A stretch of DNA of 64,000 nt from Lachnospiraceae bacterium (GTDB lineage: Bacteria; Bacillota; Clostridia; Lachnospirales; Lachnospiraceae), in the NCBI GenBank assembly GCA_900768755.1, contig CAAGDV010000026.1, forward strand, positions 1 to 64,000, written 5' to 3'. Below, piece by piece: positions 53,966-62,623 of the stretch; within the stretch, counting starts at the first letter, position 1; every line of letters begins with the position of its first letter. The notes below the pieces were generated by a model that saw only the letters and a list, made by a program, of their open reading frames with translations, did no database searches and was not told the DNA's origin. Both the position numbers and the translations under genes were made by a program.

Positions 53966-55236
53966 TGGAATATCTTGATTCACTTAATACGTACGGAAGT
54001 GTGCCGGGGCTTGATTCTGTAAGGCGGTTACTTGATATGGCAGGTAATCCCCAGAACGCCGCCGGCTTTATACATATTGCGGGGACCAACGGAAAGGGCT
54101 CTGTTGGGACATATATAAGCAATATTCTCGTCAAAGCAGGATTGCGGGTCGGAAGATTTTTGTCTCCGGCGGTGACGGGTCCGTGTGAAATTATCAAATT
54201 CAACAATATTGATATTCCTTCGGATACGCTGGAAAAATATATTGACCTCGTGAATCCTTTGTGTGAGCAGATTACCGTAAAGGGTTATCCGCATCCCACG
54301 CGTTTCGAGGTCGAGACCGCAATTGCGTTTATGTATTTTCGCGACATGTGCTGCGATATATCGGTAATAGAGTGCGGTATGGGAGGACTTTTGGACGCCA
54401 CCAATGTAATCGAAAACACGGTTCTTTCGGTTATCACACCAATCGGAATGGACCACATGGGTTTTCTCGGCAACACAATTGAAGAGATTGCTGCCGCAAA
54501 AGCCGGAATTATAAAGGATAACCGTCCTGTACTGGCATATTATGATGAGCGATACTGCGATGTGATAGCAGAAAAAGCCGGAATTCATAATTCTCCGGTA
54601 TTTTGGACCCGTCCGGATAACTGCGTGCTTTTGGATACCGATGAATCGGGCAGGACTTCTTTTGATTACGGCAGACTGGTTAATATAAAGCCCGGCATGT
54701 CCGGACTGTATCAGGCATACAATGCGGCGATGGCTGTTGATGCAGTCAGCGTTCTGCGGCTGAAAGGTTATGATATTACGGACTCCGACATGTATGAGGG
54801 AATCAGCAATTCGACCTGGTTCGGAAGATTCCAATATCTTTCGCACAACCCAGATTTTATAATTGACGGCGCCCACAATCCGCACGCCGCAAAGGCTCTT
54901 ACGGCTTCGCTTAAGAACATCTACAGGGACGGGAAAGTAATAATTATTATCGGTGTTTTTGCCGACAAGGATTACGGCGGGATTCTTCAATCGTTAAGCC
55001 TTGTCGCGAAAGAATTCATTACAATGAGTACTCCCGGGAATCCGAGGGCACTTTCTGCTAAAAAACTTGCAGATTACATAAAAACATATTATGATATACC
55101 TGTTGCCTGTGCAGACAATATTAATGACGCAGTTTCTATGGCGCTTGCCGCATCATGCGGCCGGATTCCGATAGTTGCCTGCGGTTCACTTTCACATCTT
55201 AAAATGCTGGAGGATTGTTACAATGGATACAGATAA
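53965..55236 (+). CDS. folC: bifunctional folylpolyglutamate/dihydrofolate synthase
   Basis: 423 residues, Mur-ligase fold. ATP loop GTNGKGSVGTYIS, GMGGLLDATNVI, and HNPHAAKAL are present. First gene of a folate set folC-folE-folP-folBK. Overlaps folE by 14 bases. Confidence 0.93.
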   Translation: MEYLDSLNTYGSVPGLDSVRRLLDMAGNPQNAAGFIHIAGTNGKGSVGTYISNILVKAGLRVGRFLSPAVTGPCEIIKFNNIDIPSDTLEKYIDLVNPLCEQITVKGYPHPTRFEVETAIAFMYFRDMCCDISVIECGMGGLLDATNVIENTVLSVITPIGMDHMGFLGNTIEEIAAAKAGIIKDNRPVLAYYDERYCDVIAEKAGIHNSPVFWTRPDNCVLLDTDESGRTSFDYGRLVNIKPGMSGLYQAYNAAMAVDAVSVLRLKGYDITDSDMYEGISNSTWFGRFQYLSHNPDFIIDGAHNPHAAKALTASLKNIYRDGKVIIIIGVFADKDYGGILQSLSLVAKEFITMSTPGNPRALSAKKLADYIKTYYDIPVACADNINDAVSMALAASCGRIPIVACGSLSHLKMLEDCYNGYR

Positions 55237-55783
55237 GATTAAAGAGGGTGTAAGACTTATTTTGGAAGGCATCGGTGAGGATACCGAAAGAGAAGGGCTT
55301 ATTGATACCCCCGAGCGCGTTGCAAGGATGTACCAGGAGATTTTTGAAGGTCTTAATATGGAGCCTTCTTCGCATCTGTCCAAAACATTTTCAGCGAAGA
55401 GCAACGACATGATTGTCGAGAAAGATATAACTTTTTATTCGATGTGTGAACATCATCTTTTGCCGTTCTACGGAAAAGCACATATCGCCTACATCCCAAC
55501 GGACAGGGTTGTCGGAATCAGCAAGCTTGCGAGAACCGTTGAGGTGTACGCCAAGAGACCGCAGCTTCAGGAGCGGATAACGGTCCAGATTGCCGACGCA
55601 TTGATGGACAATCTCAACGCCAGGGGCGTGATGGTCATGCTTGAGGCTGAGCATATGTGCATGACGATGCGCGGCGTCAAAAAACCGGGAAGCAGGACGG
55701 TAACCCTGGCGACAAGAGGTGTTTTTTGCGACAACGCCGAACTTCGCAGCACATTTATGAGCATGGTAGGTGAGAGACATTGA
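55223..55783 (+). CDS. folE: GTP cyclohydrolase I
   Basis: 186 residues. Zinc and active-site motif MCEHHLLPFYGKAHIAYIP, and MTMRGVKKPGSRT. First step of pterin synthesis. Start 55223 after CTGGAGG inside the folC end. Confidence 0.96.
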   Translation: MDTDKIKEGVRLILEGIGEDTEREGLIDTPERVARMYQEIFEGLNMEPSSHLSKTFSAKSNDMIVEKDITFYSMCEHHLLPFYGKAHIAYIPTDRVVGISKLARTVEVYAKRPQLQERITVQIADALMDNLNARGVMVMLEAEHMCMTMRGVKKPGSRTVTLATRGVFCDNAELRSTFMSMVGERH

Positions 55784-56589
55784 TAATCGGAAACCATAAT
55801 TTTGCAGAAGGTCACACATATGTTATGGGAATACTGAATGTCACTCCGGATTCTTTTTCCGACGGAGGACGCTACAATTCCGCCGATGCGGCGCTTGGAC
55901 ACGCGCTTGCCATGATATCGGACGGTGCGGCAATTATTGATGTCGGCGGCGAATCAACAAGACCCGGATACACAATGATATCAGACGAAGAAGAGATTGA
56001 AAGAGTGTGCCCGGTAATCGAACGCCTGAAAAAAGAGACTGATGTTCCGATTTCTCTGGACACCTACAAAAGCAAAGTCGCAGCCGCGGGAATCGCCGCG
56101 GGCGCCTCGCTTATCAATGATATCTGGGGACTCAAATACGACCCGGACATGGCAGGCGTTATTGGCTCAAACGATGTTTCCTGCTGCCTTATGCACAACC
56201 GTAACCGCGACGAGCGGCCGTATAATGATTTTGTGCCCGACTTGCTTGACGACCTCAGAGAAACCGTCGCAATCGCCCACGCTGCAGGAATCTCTGATGA
56301 AAAAATTATCCTTGATCCGGGAGTGGGTTTTGGTAAAAACTATGAGGAAAATCTTCTGGCAATAAAACATATGGGAGCATTACATGAGCTTGGATATCCC
56401 ATTCTTTTGGGAACCTCGCGGAAATCCGTTATCGGTCTTACACTTGACCTTCCGAAGGACGAGCGCGAGGAGGGAACCCTTGCCACATCGATTCTTGCGG
56501 TGCGTGAGGGCTGTATGTTTGTGAGGGTCCACGATGTAAAAGCCAATTTTAGGGGAATCAGGATGGCCGAGGCTGTTTTGAACGCGTAA
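55780..56589 (+). CDS. folP: dihydropteroate synthase
   Basis: 269-residue TIM barrel with ILNVTPDSFSDGGRY, DVGGESTRPG and the GTSRKSVIG loop. Target of sulfonamides. TTG start at 55780 overlaps the folE stop (TTGA); the first ATG is 14 codons later and would shorten the first strand. Confidence 0.94.
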   Translation: MIIGNHNFAEGHTYVMGILNVTPDSFSDGGRYNSADAALGHALAMISDGAAIIDVGGESTRPGYTMISDEEEIERVCPVIERLKKETDVPISLDTYKSKVAAAGIAAGASLINDIWGLKYDPDMAGVIGSNDVSCCLMHNRNRDERPYNDFVPDLLDDLRETVAIAHAAGISDEKIILDPGVGFGKNYEENLLAIKHMGALHELGYPILLGTSRKSVIGLTLDLPKDEREEGTLATSILAVREGCMFVRVHDVKANFRGIRMAEAVLNA

Positions 56590-56597
56590 GGAGCAGC

Positions 56598-57428
56598 ATG
56601 GATTATATAGAAATCGACAAATTAAAGATTTTTTGCAATCACGGAGTGTATGACGAAGAAAAAATAAACGGGCAGAATTTTTACGTTTCTGTCAAACTGT
56701 ATACGGACACCGCAAAAGCAGCATGCAACGATGAACTGAACTTATCGGTCAATTATGCGGAAGTCTGTCACAAAATTACAGCGTTTATGAAAAACAATAA
56801 TTTTGATCTTATAGAGACCGTGGCAAACAGACTGTGCGATTATCTTTTGGCGGAATATGAGATTATCCGTGCAATCGAGCTTACGATACATAAGCCGGAG
56901 GCTCCGATTGGTCTGCCTTTTTCTGACGTGTCCGTGACAATAAAGAGGCAATGGGAAACCGCGTATATTGCCCTTGGAGGCAATATAGGAGATTCGGAGG
57001 CAATCTTAAACGATGCATGCAAAAAAATCGCCCAAAATCCTCATATACGTCTAAAAAAACGTTCCACGTTCATTGTGACGGCGCCTTACGGCGAAGTTAA
57101 ACAGGATGATTTTCTGAACGGCTGTATCGAGATTGAGACATATTATTCGCCGTATGAGCTGCTTGATTATCTGCATCTTATCGAGAAAGAAGCCCACAGG
57201 GAACGGCTGGTTCACTGGGGTCCGAGGACTCTGGACCTTGATATTATTCTTTTCGGTGACGAGATAATCAACACAGAAACGCTTGTTATTCCGCACAAAG
57301 ACATGCAGAACCGTGATTTTGTGCTGAAACCTCTGTGCGAGATTGCACCGTACGCATATAATCCGAGGCTACGAAAGAGTGCGGAGGAGATGCTTAATAA
57401 TCTGAGAGGGCATAATAATGAAAAATAA
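56598..57428 (+). CDS. FolB-FolK fusion (dihydroneopterin aldolase and HPPK)
   Basis: 276 residues. Residues 1-118: dihydroneopterin aldolase (NHGVYDEEKINGQNF). Residues 120-270: 6-hydroxymethyl-dihydropterin pyrophosphokinase (ALGGNIGDSEA, GPRTLDLDIILFGD). The fusion joins two consecutive steps before FolP. Overlaps the next gene by 11 bases. Confidence 0.95.
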   Translation: MDYIEIDKLKIFCNHGVYDEEKINGQNFYVSVKLYTDTAKAACNDELNLSVNYAEVCHKITAFMKNNNFDLIETVANRLCDYLLAEYEIIRAIELTIHKPEAPIGLPFSDVSVTIKRQWETAYIALGGNIGDSEAILNDACKKIAQNPHIRLKKRSTFIVTAPYGEVKQDDFLNGCIEIETYYSPYELLDYLHLIEKEAHRERLVHWGPRTLDLDIILFGDEIINTETLVIPHKDMQNRDFVLKPLCEIAPYAYNPRLRKSAEEMLNNLRGHNNEK

Positions 57429-57915
57429 TATTTCAAAAACCTTGGGAAAAATTACAATTATAATTAGTGCTGTATCTTTGGCACTGAATCTCTTAATTGT
57501 TTTATTTCAAAAGAACATCAAAATGGCTTTAGCGCCGCAGATACCTGAGCTTGCGGATATTGTTAACATTCCTTCGGCTTTGCTTATCACTTCAGCTCTT
57601 TCTTTTCTGGCGTATGTATTTTTTATTAAGAATTCAGGTAACGCAAATACCGCTTCTTCCAGAATAATGTTCCTTGCGTCAGGATTAGGCACAGAGATTA
57701 TAATTAATATACTCTATATAGTATTTGGATATTTTGAGACAGAACAGATTGCAGACAAAGGAAATTACTATCTTGCAGGCCGAAGTCTTATAGTATCAAT
57801 AACAGAATATACATCAAAGCCTGTTGCGTTTGCTGCTGTCATAATCATGGGAATATTGCTCGGCATCGCAATCGGCGAGAATAATAAAAAAAGAGAGGTA
57901 ACAGATAATGAGTAA
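57418..57915 (+). CDS. uncharacterised four-pass membrane protein
   Basis: 165 residues with four predicted membrane helices (about 10-30, 48-68, 82-105, 134-155). No family recognised. Sits between folBK and the M29 aminopeptidase gene with overlaps of 11 and 8 bases. Confidence 0.6.
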   Translation: MKNNISKTLGKITIIISAVSLALNLLIVLFQKNIKMALAPQIPELADIVNIPSALLITSALSFLAYVFFIKNSGNANTASSRIMFLASGLGTEIIINILYIVFGYFETEQIADKGNYYLAGRSLIVSITEYTSKPVAFAAVIIMGILLGIAIGENNKKREVTDNE

Positions 57916-59158
57916 TTTTGCAGAAAAACACCCCGAACTTATCAGAGAATATGCAAGAATAACCGTACAGATAGGTATCAATGTGCAGAAAGGACAGGAC
58001 GTTGTAATCGCATGCCCCGTCGAGCACTATGAATTTGCAAGACTGGTTGCAAAAGAAGCCTACGCAGCCGGCGCCGGAGAGGTTATTATGCAGTGGAGGG
58101 ATGACCCGATAACCAAAGAATTCTTCCTCCATGCAAGCGACGAAGCAATATCCACAATTCCCGATTACCGCGCTGAGATGATCAATTATCATGTAAGACG
58201 CAAATGCGGACGTATCGCGATTATCGGGGAAGACCCTGAAGGAATGACAGGCATTGATTTTAAACGCATGACCACATACCGAAAAGCAATGAATGAGAAG
58301 ACGCTGGAGTCTACCAAAGCCATGATGGCAAGCGAGATTCCATGGACTGTTGTGTCCGTGCCGCAAAAAGACTGGGCGCACAAGGTATTTCCGGATATGA
58401 CTGTGGAGGAAGCGATGGACTGCCTCTGGGAAAAAATCCTCTCATCCGTACGCGTGACGGAAGGCAAAAATGCAGTGGAAGAGTGGAATAAGCATAATGA
58501 GAACCTCAAATCGCACTGCGCTGCACTCAATCTTGCACAGTATTCGCGACTGCACTATGTTAACGGAATCGGAACAGATTTCACAGTAGGACTTGTAAAG
58601 GACCATATCTGGTGCGGAGGTTCAGAAAAAGCCGGCACAGGCGTTATTTTTCAGGCAAATATGCCCACGGAGGAGATATTCACAATGCCTGATTCGAGAG
58701 TTGCCGAGGGAACTCTGGTGGCTTCAAGGCCGCTCAGTTACCAGGGAACGCTTATTGACGGTTTCTCACTTACATTCCACGAAGGAAAAGTCGTTGAATA
58801 TCACGCCGAGAAAGGCGAAGATGCATTGAAGGCACTTCTTGACATGGGCGAAAATGCAAAAAGACTCGGTGAGGTTGCAATTGTTCCGTATTCTTCGCCG
58901 ATATCACAGCTCAATATGCTGTTCTATGAAACTCTCTTCGATGAGAATGCAGCATGTCATTTTGCCCTTGGCGAATGCTATCCGACCACAATCAAGGGCG
59001 GAGAGAACTACTCGGATGAAGAGATGGCTGCACACGGAGGAAACATCTTCCACGAGCAGCACGAAGACTTTATGGTTGGCACTCCGGATCTTACAATCAC
59101 AGGAATCAAAGATGACGGAAGTGAGACCGTGATATTTAAAAACGGGGAGTGGGTATAA
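57908..59158 (+). CDS. M29-family aminopeptidase
   Basis: 416 residues, thermophilic aminopeptidase T/AmpS family. Signature VEHYEFARLVAKEAYAAGA, GTDFTVGL, a metal-binding region of FVAVSR type replaced by EEIFTMPDSRVAEG, and HEQHEDFMVGTPDLTITG. Cytoplasmic peptidase. Overlaps the membrane protein gene by 8 bases. Confidence 0.92.
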   Translation: MSNFAEKHPELIREYARITVQIGINVQKGQDVVIACPVEHYEFARLVAKEAYAAGAGEVIMQWRDDPITKEFFLHASDEAISTIPDYRAEMINYHVRRKCGRIAIIGEDPEGMTGIDFKRMTTYRKAMNEKTLESTKAMMASEIPWTVVSVPQKDWAHKVFPDMTVEEAMDCLWEKILSSVRVTEGKNAVEEWNKHNENLKSHCAALNLAQYSRLHYVNGIGTDFTVGLVKDHIWCGGSEKAGTGVIFQANMPTEEIFTMPDSRVAEGTLVASRPLSYQGTLIDGFSLTFHEGKVVEYHAEKGEDALKALLDMGENAKRLGEVAIVPYSSPISQLNMLFYETLFDENAACHFALGECYPTTIKGGENYSDEEMAAHGGNIFHEQHEDFMVGTPDLTITGIKDDGSETVIFKNGEWV

Positions 59159-59178
59159 AAAAGCTTAACTGTTAAACC

Positions 59179-59243
59179 AAGGCGCTGCATCAATGTATGT
59201 TCCACCGGAAAAAACCGGTGTCATACATACGGTGCAACGCCTT
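59179..59243. terminator. long branched hairpin between convergent genes
   Basis: AAGGCG (59179-59184) pairs with CGCCTT (59238-59243), then TGCA with TGCA, TGTATG with CATACA, and an inner perfect hairpin CACCGG-AAAAAA-CCGGTG (59203-59220). It sits between the aminopeptidase and lexA 3' ends and may terminate both. Confidence 0.6.
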
Positions 59244-59259
59244 AAATTATGTAACATAA

Positions 59260-59880
59260 CTATACAATATTCATTCTGAGTAATCCCACAACTTTGCCGA
59301 GTATCATGCAGTCGTCAACGATAATCGGCTCCATGTAATCATTCTCCGGCTGAAGCCTTATATGGCCGTTCTCCCTGTAAAATCTCTTAACTGTTGCAGA
59401 ATCGTCAACAAGTGCGACAATTATCTCACCGTTAAAAGCCGTATCCTGTCGCGCAACAATGATTGTATCACCGTTATATATTCCCACATTAATCATGCTG
59501 TCGCCCTTAACCTTGAGCATAAAAGTCTCTTTGTTAGGGAGCATCTCAACGGGAATGGGAAAGTAGTCCATAATATTCTCTGTTGCAAGAAGAGGTTGTC
59601 CGGCAGCAACCGTTCCGACAATCGGGACATTGACAACTTCGCGTCTTGTCAGGGCAAAATCATCATCAACAATCTCAATCGCTCTCGGCTTGGTAAGATC
59701 CCTTCTGATATAACCGTTCTTCTCCAGCGTCTCAAGATGCGCATGCACACTGGAAGTCGACTTAAGATTAACGGCTTCACAAATCTCCCTCACGGAAGGC
59801 GGGTATCCCTTTGCGAGAACCATCTCTTTCATATAATCAAGGATCTCTTGCTGCTTGGCGGAAATCCGTCCGTTACCCAT
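59260..59880 (-). CDS. lexA: LexA repressor
   Basis: 206 residues. N-terminal winged helix (VREICEAVNLKSTSSVHAHL). Self-cleavage site Ala93-Gly94 in TVAAGQP; catalytic Ser128 (GDSM) and Lys165 (ATVKRF). Represses SOS genes, including recA here. AAGGAGG precedes. Divergent from the LysM gene, with SOS-like boxes between. Confidence 0.98.
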   Translation of the reverse strand: MGNGRISAKQQEILDYMKEMVLAKGYPPSVREICEAVNLKSTSSVHAHLETLEKNGYIRRDLTKPRAIEIVDDDFALTRREVVNVPIVGTVAAGQPLLATENIMDYFPIPVEMLPNKETFMLKVKGDSMINVGIYNGDTIIVARQDTAFNGEIIVALVDDSATVKRFYRENGHIRLQPENDYMEPIIVDDCMILGKVVGLLRMNIV

Positions 59881-59912
59881 AAAATAATCCTCCTTCTCAT
59901 GTGTTTTTCTTT

Positions 59913-59941
59913 ATAATATCATACCTTAGCCAAAAAAGCAA
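59913..59941 (-). promoter_or_regulatory. lexA promoter (probable)
   Basis: On the minus strand TTGCTT (59936-59941), 17-bp spacer, TATTAT (59913-59918). Confidence 0.5.
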
Positions 59942-59952
59942 ACAAAAGTTCC

Positions 59953-60024
59953 GAAAAAGTGTTCGATTTTTGTATTGACAAACAAATGTTCGTAGTGTAT
60001 TATAAACATATCGAACAGATTTTC
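59953..60024 (+). promoter_or_regulatory. yneA-like promoter with three SOS-like boxes
   Basis: TTGACA (59975-59980), 17-bp spacer, TATTAT (59998-60003). Three boxes, each one mismatch from GAAC-N4-GTTC, lie at 59953-59964, 59980-59991 (in the spacer) and 60013-60024. Confidence 0.7.
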
Positions 60025-60098
60025 GATTACAGATACGTTTTATAGGACTCATAAGAGCATATATTTAATATATCAAGAGGAATACGGGAGGACAGGAT

Positions 60099-60428
60099 AT
60101 GAGAAGAACACTTAATTTTCTTGGAGTTAAGACAGTAAGATTTGCGGTTGTTTCAATTGTTCTTATTACTTTATTTTTATCATTCATTTGCGGAAGCGTA
60201 ATCGTTAAGGCAGGCAATGACAGAGCTGCGTCCAATGAGCGTCTGTATTATACCAGTATTGTTGTCAATGAAGGAGATACATTATGGGATATTGCATGTG
60301 AATATGTTGATTACAGTCATTATTCAAGTGTATATGAATATATGAATGAGATTATTGATTTGAATAATCTTCAATCAGACCAGATATATGCAGGTAAGCG
60401 AATACTTATCACTTATTATGCTGAATAA
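60099..60428 (+). CDS. LysM-domain membrane protein, YneA-like SOS division inhibitor
   Basis: 109 residues: basic N-terminus, membrane helix about 14-37, then a LysM domain (VVNEGDTLWDIACEYV to YAGKRILITYY). Size, topology and divergent placement beside lexA match YneA, which halts division during SOS in Bacillus. SOS-like boxes in the promoter support this. Sequence identity to YneA itself cannot be judged. Confidence 0.75.
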   Translation: MRRTLNFLGVKTVRFAVVSIVLITLFLSFICGSVIVKAGNDRAASNERLYYTSIVVNEGDTLWDIACEYVDYSHYSSVYEYMNEIIDLNNLQSDQIYAGKRILITYYAE

Positions 60429-60445
60429 TTTGCCACCCCTTATAA

Positions 60446-60496
60446 GTCAGCATAAGCTGACACTCACATAATTGTGGGCCGGTGTCTGCCGGCCCA
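60446..60496 (+). terminator. hairpins after the LysM gene
   Basis: GTCAGC-ATAA-GCTGAC (60446-60461), then TGGGCCGG (60475-60482) with CCGGCCCA (60489-60496). No strong T-tract, so termination is uncertain. Lies in a 352-base gap (60430-60781) that also holds repeat copy 2 and the helicase promoter. Confidence 0.55.
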
Positions 60497-60507
60497 TATC
60501 TTATTAT

Positions 60508-60590
60508 CGCAGAGCCTCACATATGAAATTTGCCATTACGGACATGTGCTCGCGGCCGAGTAGGAGAAAATGAATTTCCTCCTACTCGAT
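60508..60590. repeat. dispersed intergenic repeat, copy 2
   Basis: Same order as copy 1 at 28360-28443: CGCAGAG, CTCACATATGAAATTTG, then a 32-nt hairpin (60557-60588) with CGAGTAG/CTACTCG arms, 14 of 15 pairs matched. Confidence 0.8.
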
Positions 60591-60618
60591 TAATAATTTT
60601 CCTCAATCGAAATACTCA

Positions 60619-60647
60619 TTTACACCATTAACTTTTTCGTGTAAAAT
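60619..60647 (+). promoter_or_regulatory. promoter of the DEAD-box helicase gene
   Basis: TTTACA (60619-60624), 17-bp spacer, TAAAAT (60642-60647). The ~125-nt leader that follows has competing stems (see findings). Confidence 0.6.
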
Positions 60648-60781
60648 ATATCCATGACTACGGGCATGTTGACAGATATCAATATTCTATGAGATTTTAG
60701 ATGTCATAAAGCATGCGGGCATCTGACGATTGCTAATTACCATGACATGAAGCAGCGCAGGTGTGCGGAAGGAGAAAAGGT

Positions 60782-61891
60782 ATGGATGAGAGATTAGAAC
60801 TTGGATTATCCAAGATGGGAATACAGAAGCTTACTCAGATTCAGGCACAGTGCTTTGAACCGGCACTTGCAGGGCGCAATATTATCGGATGTTCAAGAAC
60901 CGGAACAGGCAAGACGCTTGCGTATCTTCTGCCTGTTATTTCCGCCAACATAGATAATCAATCGCTTTATTGTGTGATAATAACCCCCTCAAAGGAATTA
61001 TGTATACAGATATGCAGTCAGATTAACAGCCTTTCCAATAATTCAGGAATACCTGTTACGGCAGTCGCTTTGTTCATGGGCGTTAATAAAGCAAGACAGG
61101 CGGAAGCCATGAAGCGCAAGCCCAATATTGTTGTGGGAACGCATCAATGTGTTTATGAACTTATCAAGGCAAGAAAGCTTCCTGCACATCTGGTTAAGAC
61201 ACTTGTTTTGGACGAGGCCGACCGTTTGCTCAGCAGTGATAATATTAACGGAATAACCGCACTTAGAAAGTGTTTTATGCGTGATATTCAGATTATGTTG
61301 TTTTCCGCAAGCATTACAACCGCAACACAGAAAGCAGCAGAATTGTTGTCGGATAACTTTGTTAAAATTTTCACTAATGAAAAACTTGAGATTCCGACCA
61401 ATATAGAGCATTTATATTTTGTCACAACGAAAAGAGAGCAGTCCGAGTACGTAAGAAAGGTTATCAAGGCGATTAATGCGAAGAAAGCCATAATTTTCGC
61501 GGATTCGAGATACGATGTGGATGAGATATATCAGAAACTTGAATTTCATAATTACAAGGTGGGATGTCTTAACAAGAACATTGATAAGAACAAGCGGCGC
61601 CAGATAATTGATGGTTTTGCAAAAGGCACCATACAGTATCTTGTCTGTTCGGATATGGCTGCAAGGGGGTTGGATTTTGCCGGGATTGAAGCCGTAATCA
61701 ATATCGGTTTGCCGGATAAGACCGTTGATTACCTTCACCGGGCAGGAAGATGCGGTCGTGTCGGCGCACACGGCATATGTGCATCGATTATCACAGACAA
61801 CCAGAGAGCCAATATCAAGGCAATTCAGAAAGCTTTTGGCGTAAATATGCTTGAAAAAACTCTATATCAGGGACATATTGTACGAAAATAA
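60782..61891 (+). CDS. DEAD-box RNA helicase
   Basis: 369 residues, a minimal two-domain core: Q motif region IQAQCFEPAL, Walker A SRTGTGKT, DEADRLL, FSASITT (SAT-like), and HRAGRCGRVG. No C-terminal extension. Start 60782 after AAGGAG (60769-60774). A long leader precedes it, as in cold-responsive helicase genes; that role is inferred. Confidence 0.92.
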   Translation: MDERLELGLSKMGIQKLTQIQAQCFEPALAGRNIIGCSRTGTGKTLAYLLPVISANIDNQSLYCVIITPSKELCIQICSQINSLSNNSGIPVTAVALFMGVNKARQAEAMKRKPNIVVGTHQCVYELIKARKLPAHLVKTLVLDEADRLLSSDNINGITALRKCFMRDIQIMLFSASITTATQKAAELLSDNFVKIFTNEKLEIPTNIEHLYFVTTKREQSEYVRKVIKAINAKKAIIFADSRYDVDEIYQKLEFHNYKVGCLNKNIDKNKRRQIIDGFAKGTIQYLVCSDMAARGLDFAGIEAVINIGLPDKTVDYLHRAGRCGRVGAHGICASIITDNQRANIKAIQKAFGVNMLEKTLYQGHIVRK

Positions 61892-61903
61892 AACTTCGCT
61901 AAA

Positions 61904-61932
61904 TTGCATTATCAATTTATTTATGGTAGAAT
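61904..61932 (+). promoter_or_regulatory. promoter of the small membrane protein gene
   Basis: TTGCAT (61904-61909), 17-bp spacer, TAGAAT (61927-61932). The leader contains CTGC/GCAG and GCGG/CCGC hairpins. Confidence 0.6.
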
Positions 61933-62033
61933 GTACACAAGGTAAAACTGTGTCTGCGTGTATGCAGAGGAATCGACGCGGCTATGTCCGCTGATTTGTG
62001 ACAATATTGATTGTTTTTGGAGGTTATAATAAT

Positions 62034-62438
62034 ATGAACAGACATCTCGTTGTGAATGTACAATCAAAAGATTTACAGGAATTCATTGAGAAATTGGATT
62101 CCAAAGGCTGGGCTGTAATGGATATTGAGTCCAAGACCAGAATTAACTTTGTTTCAATTATCGTAGGAATAATCGGTGCGATATGCGTTATGTTGCATTC
62201 ATTTGACGTTATCAACGATAAGATTGCGCCGTACGTAGGTGCATTTGTATTGATTGCATTTTTGTCAAGTTTAGGCTTCAGTTTTGTACATTCGTATACT
62301 GTAATCTGTGAATATACGGGCAATGATGAATATATTGATATGACGCCTTTTGATGATACAGATGATGAATTTGTGAAGAACGAATCGTATGACCCGTCAA
62401 TTAATAAAAGCGATTTAAATGACAATTACGAGAATTAG
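62034..62438 (+). CDS. uncharacterised two-pass membrane protein
   Basis: 134 residues: a short N-terminal soluble part (about 35 residues), two membrane helices (about 38-58 and 64-88), then an acidic Asp/Asn-rich tail. Start 62034 after TTTGGAGG. No family recognised. Own promoter. Confidence 0.6.
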   Translation: MNRHLVVNVQSKDLQEFIEKLDSKGWAVMDIESKTRINFVSIIVGIIGAICVMLHSFDVINDKIAPYVGAFVLIAFLSSLGFSFVHSYTVICEYTGNDEYIDMTPFDDTDDEFVKNESYDPSINKSDLNDNYEN

Positions 62439-62449
62439 TGATAATTAAA

Positions 62450-62476
62450 AGAAAGCGGCTGTTGAGGTCGCTTTCT
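62450..62476 (+). terminator. terminator-like hairpin
   Basis: Perfect 8-bp stem AGAAAGCG (62450-62457) with CGCTTTCT (62469-62476); the T-tail is weak. Confidence 0.5.
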
Positions 62477-62623
62477 TATATATAGGCCACTCTCCCGGTG
62501 TTTTCGAGACACTTTCTTCGTTAAACCTGAGTTTAGCGAAATTATAAATGCCTCCACTACTACCGCTTCACTGAGCTTTTTTTTACATATTATAACGATT
62601 TAATTTTCATTAAGGAGTTTCAC

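Noticed and set aside
54028..54990. Minus-strand frame of 320 codons inside folC
   Set aside because: Lies fully within the conserved folC gene and lacks a ribosome binding site and any domain.
62490..62600. Second terminator or small RNA before the recombinase
   Set aside because: A CGTTAAAC/GTTTAGCG hairpin (62519-62538) and a separate T8 run (62577-62584) exist, but they are about 40 bases apart and no stem sits next to the T run.
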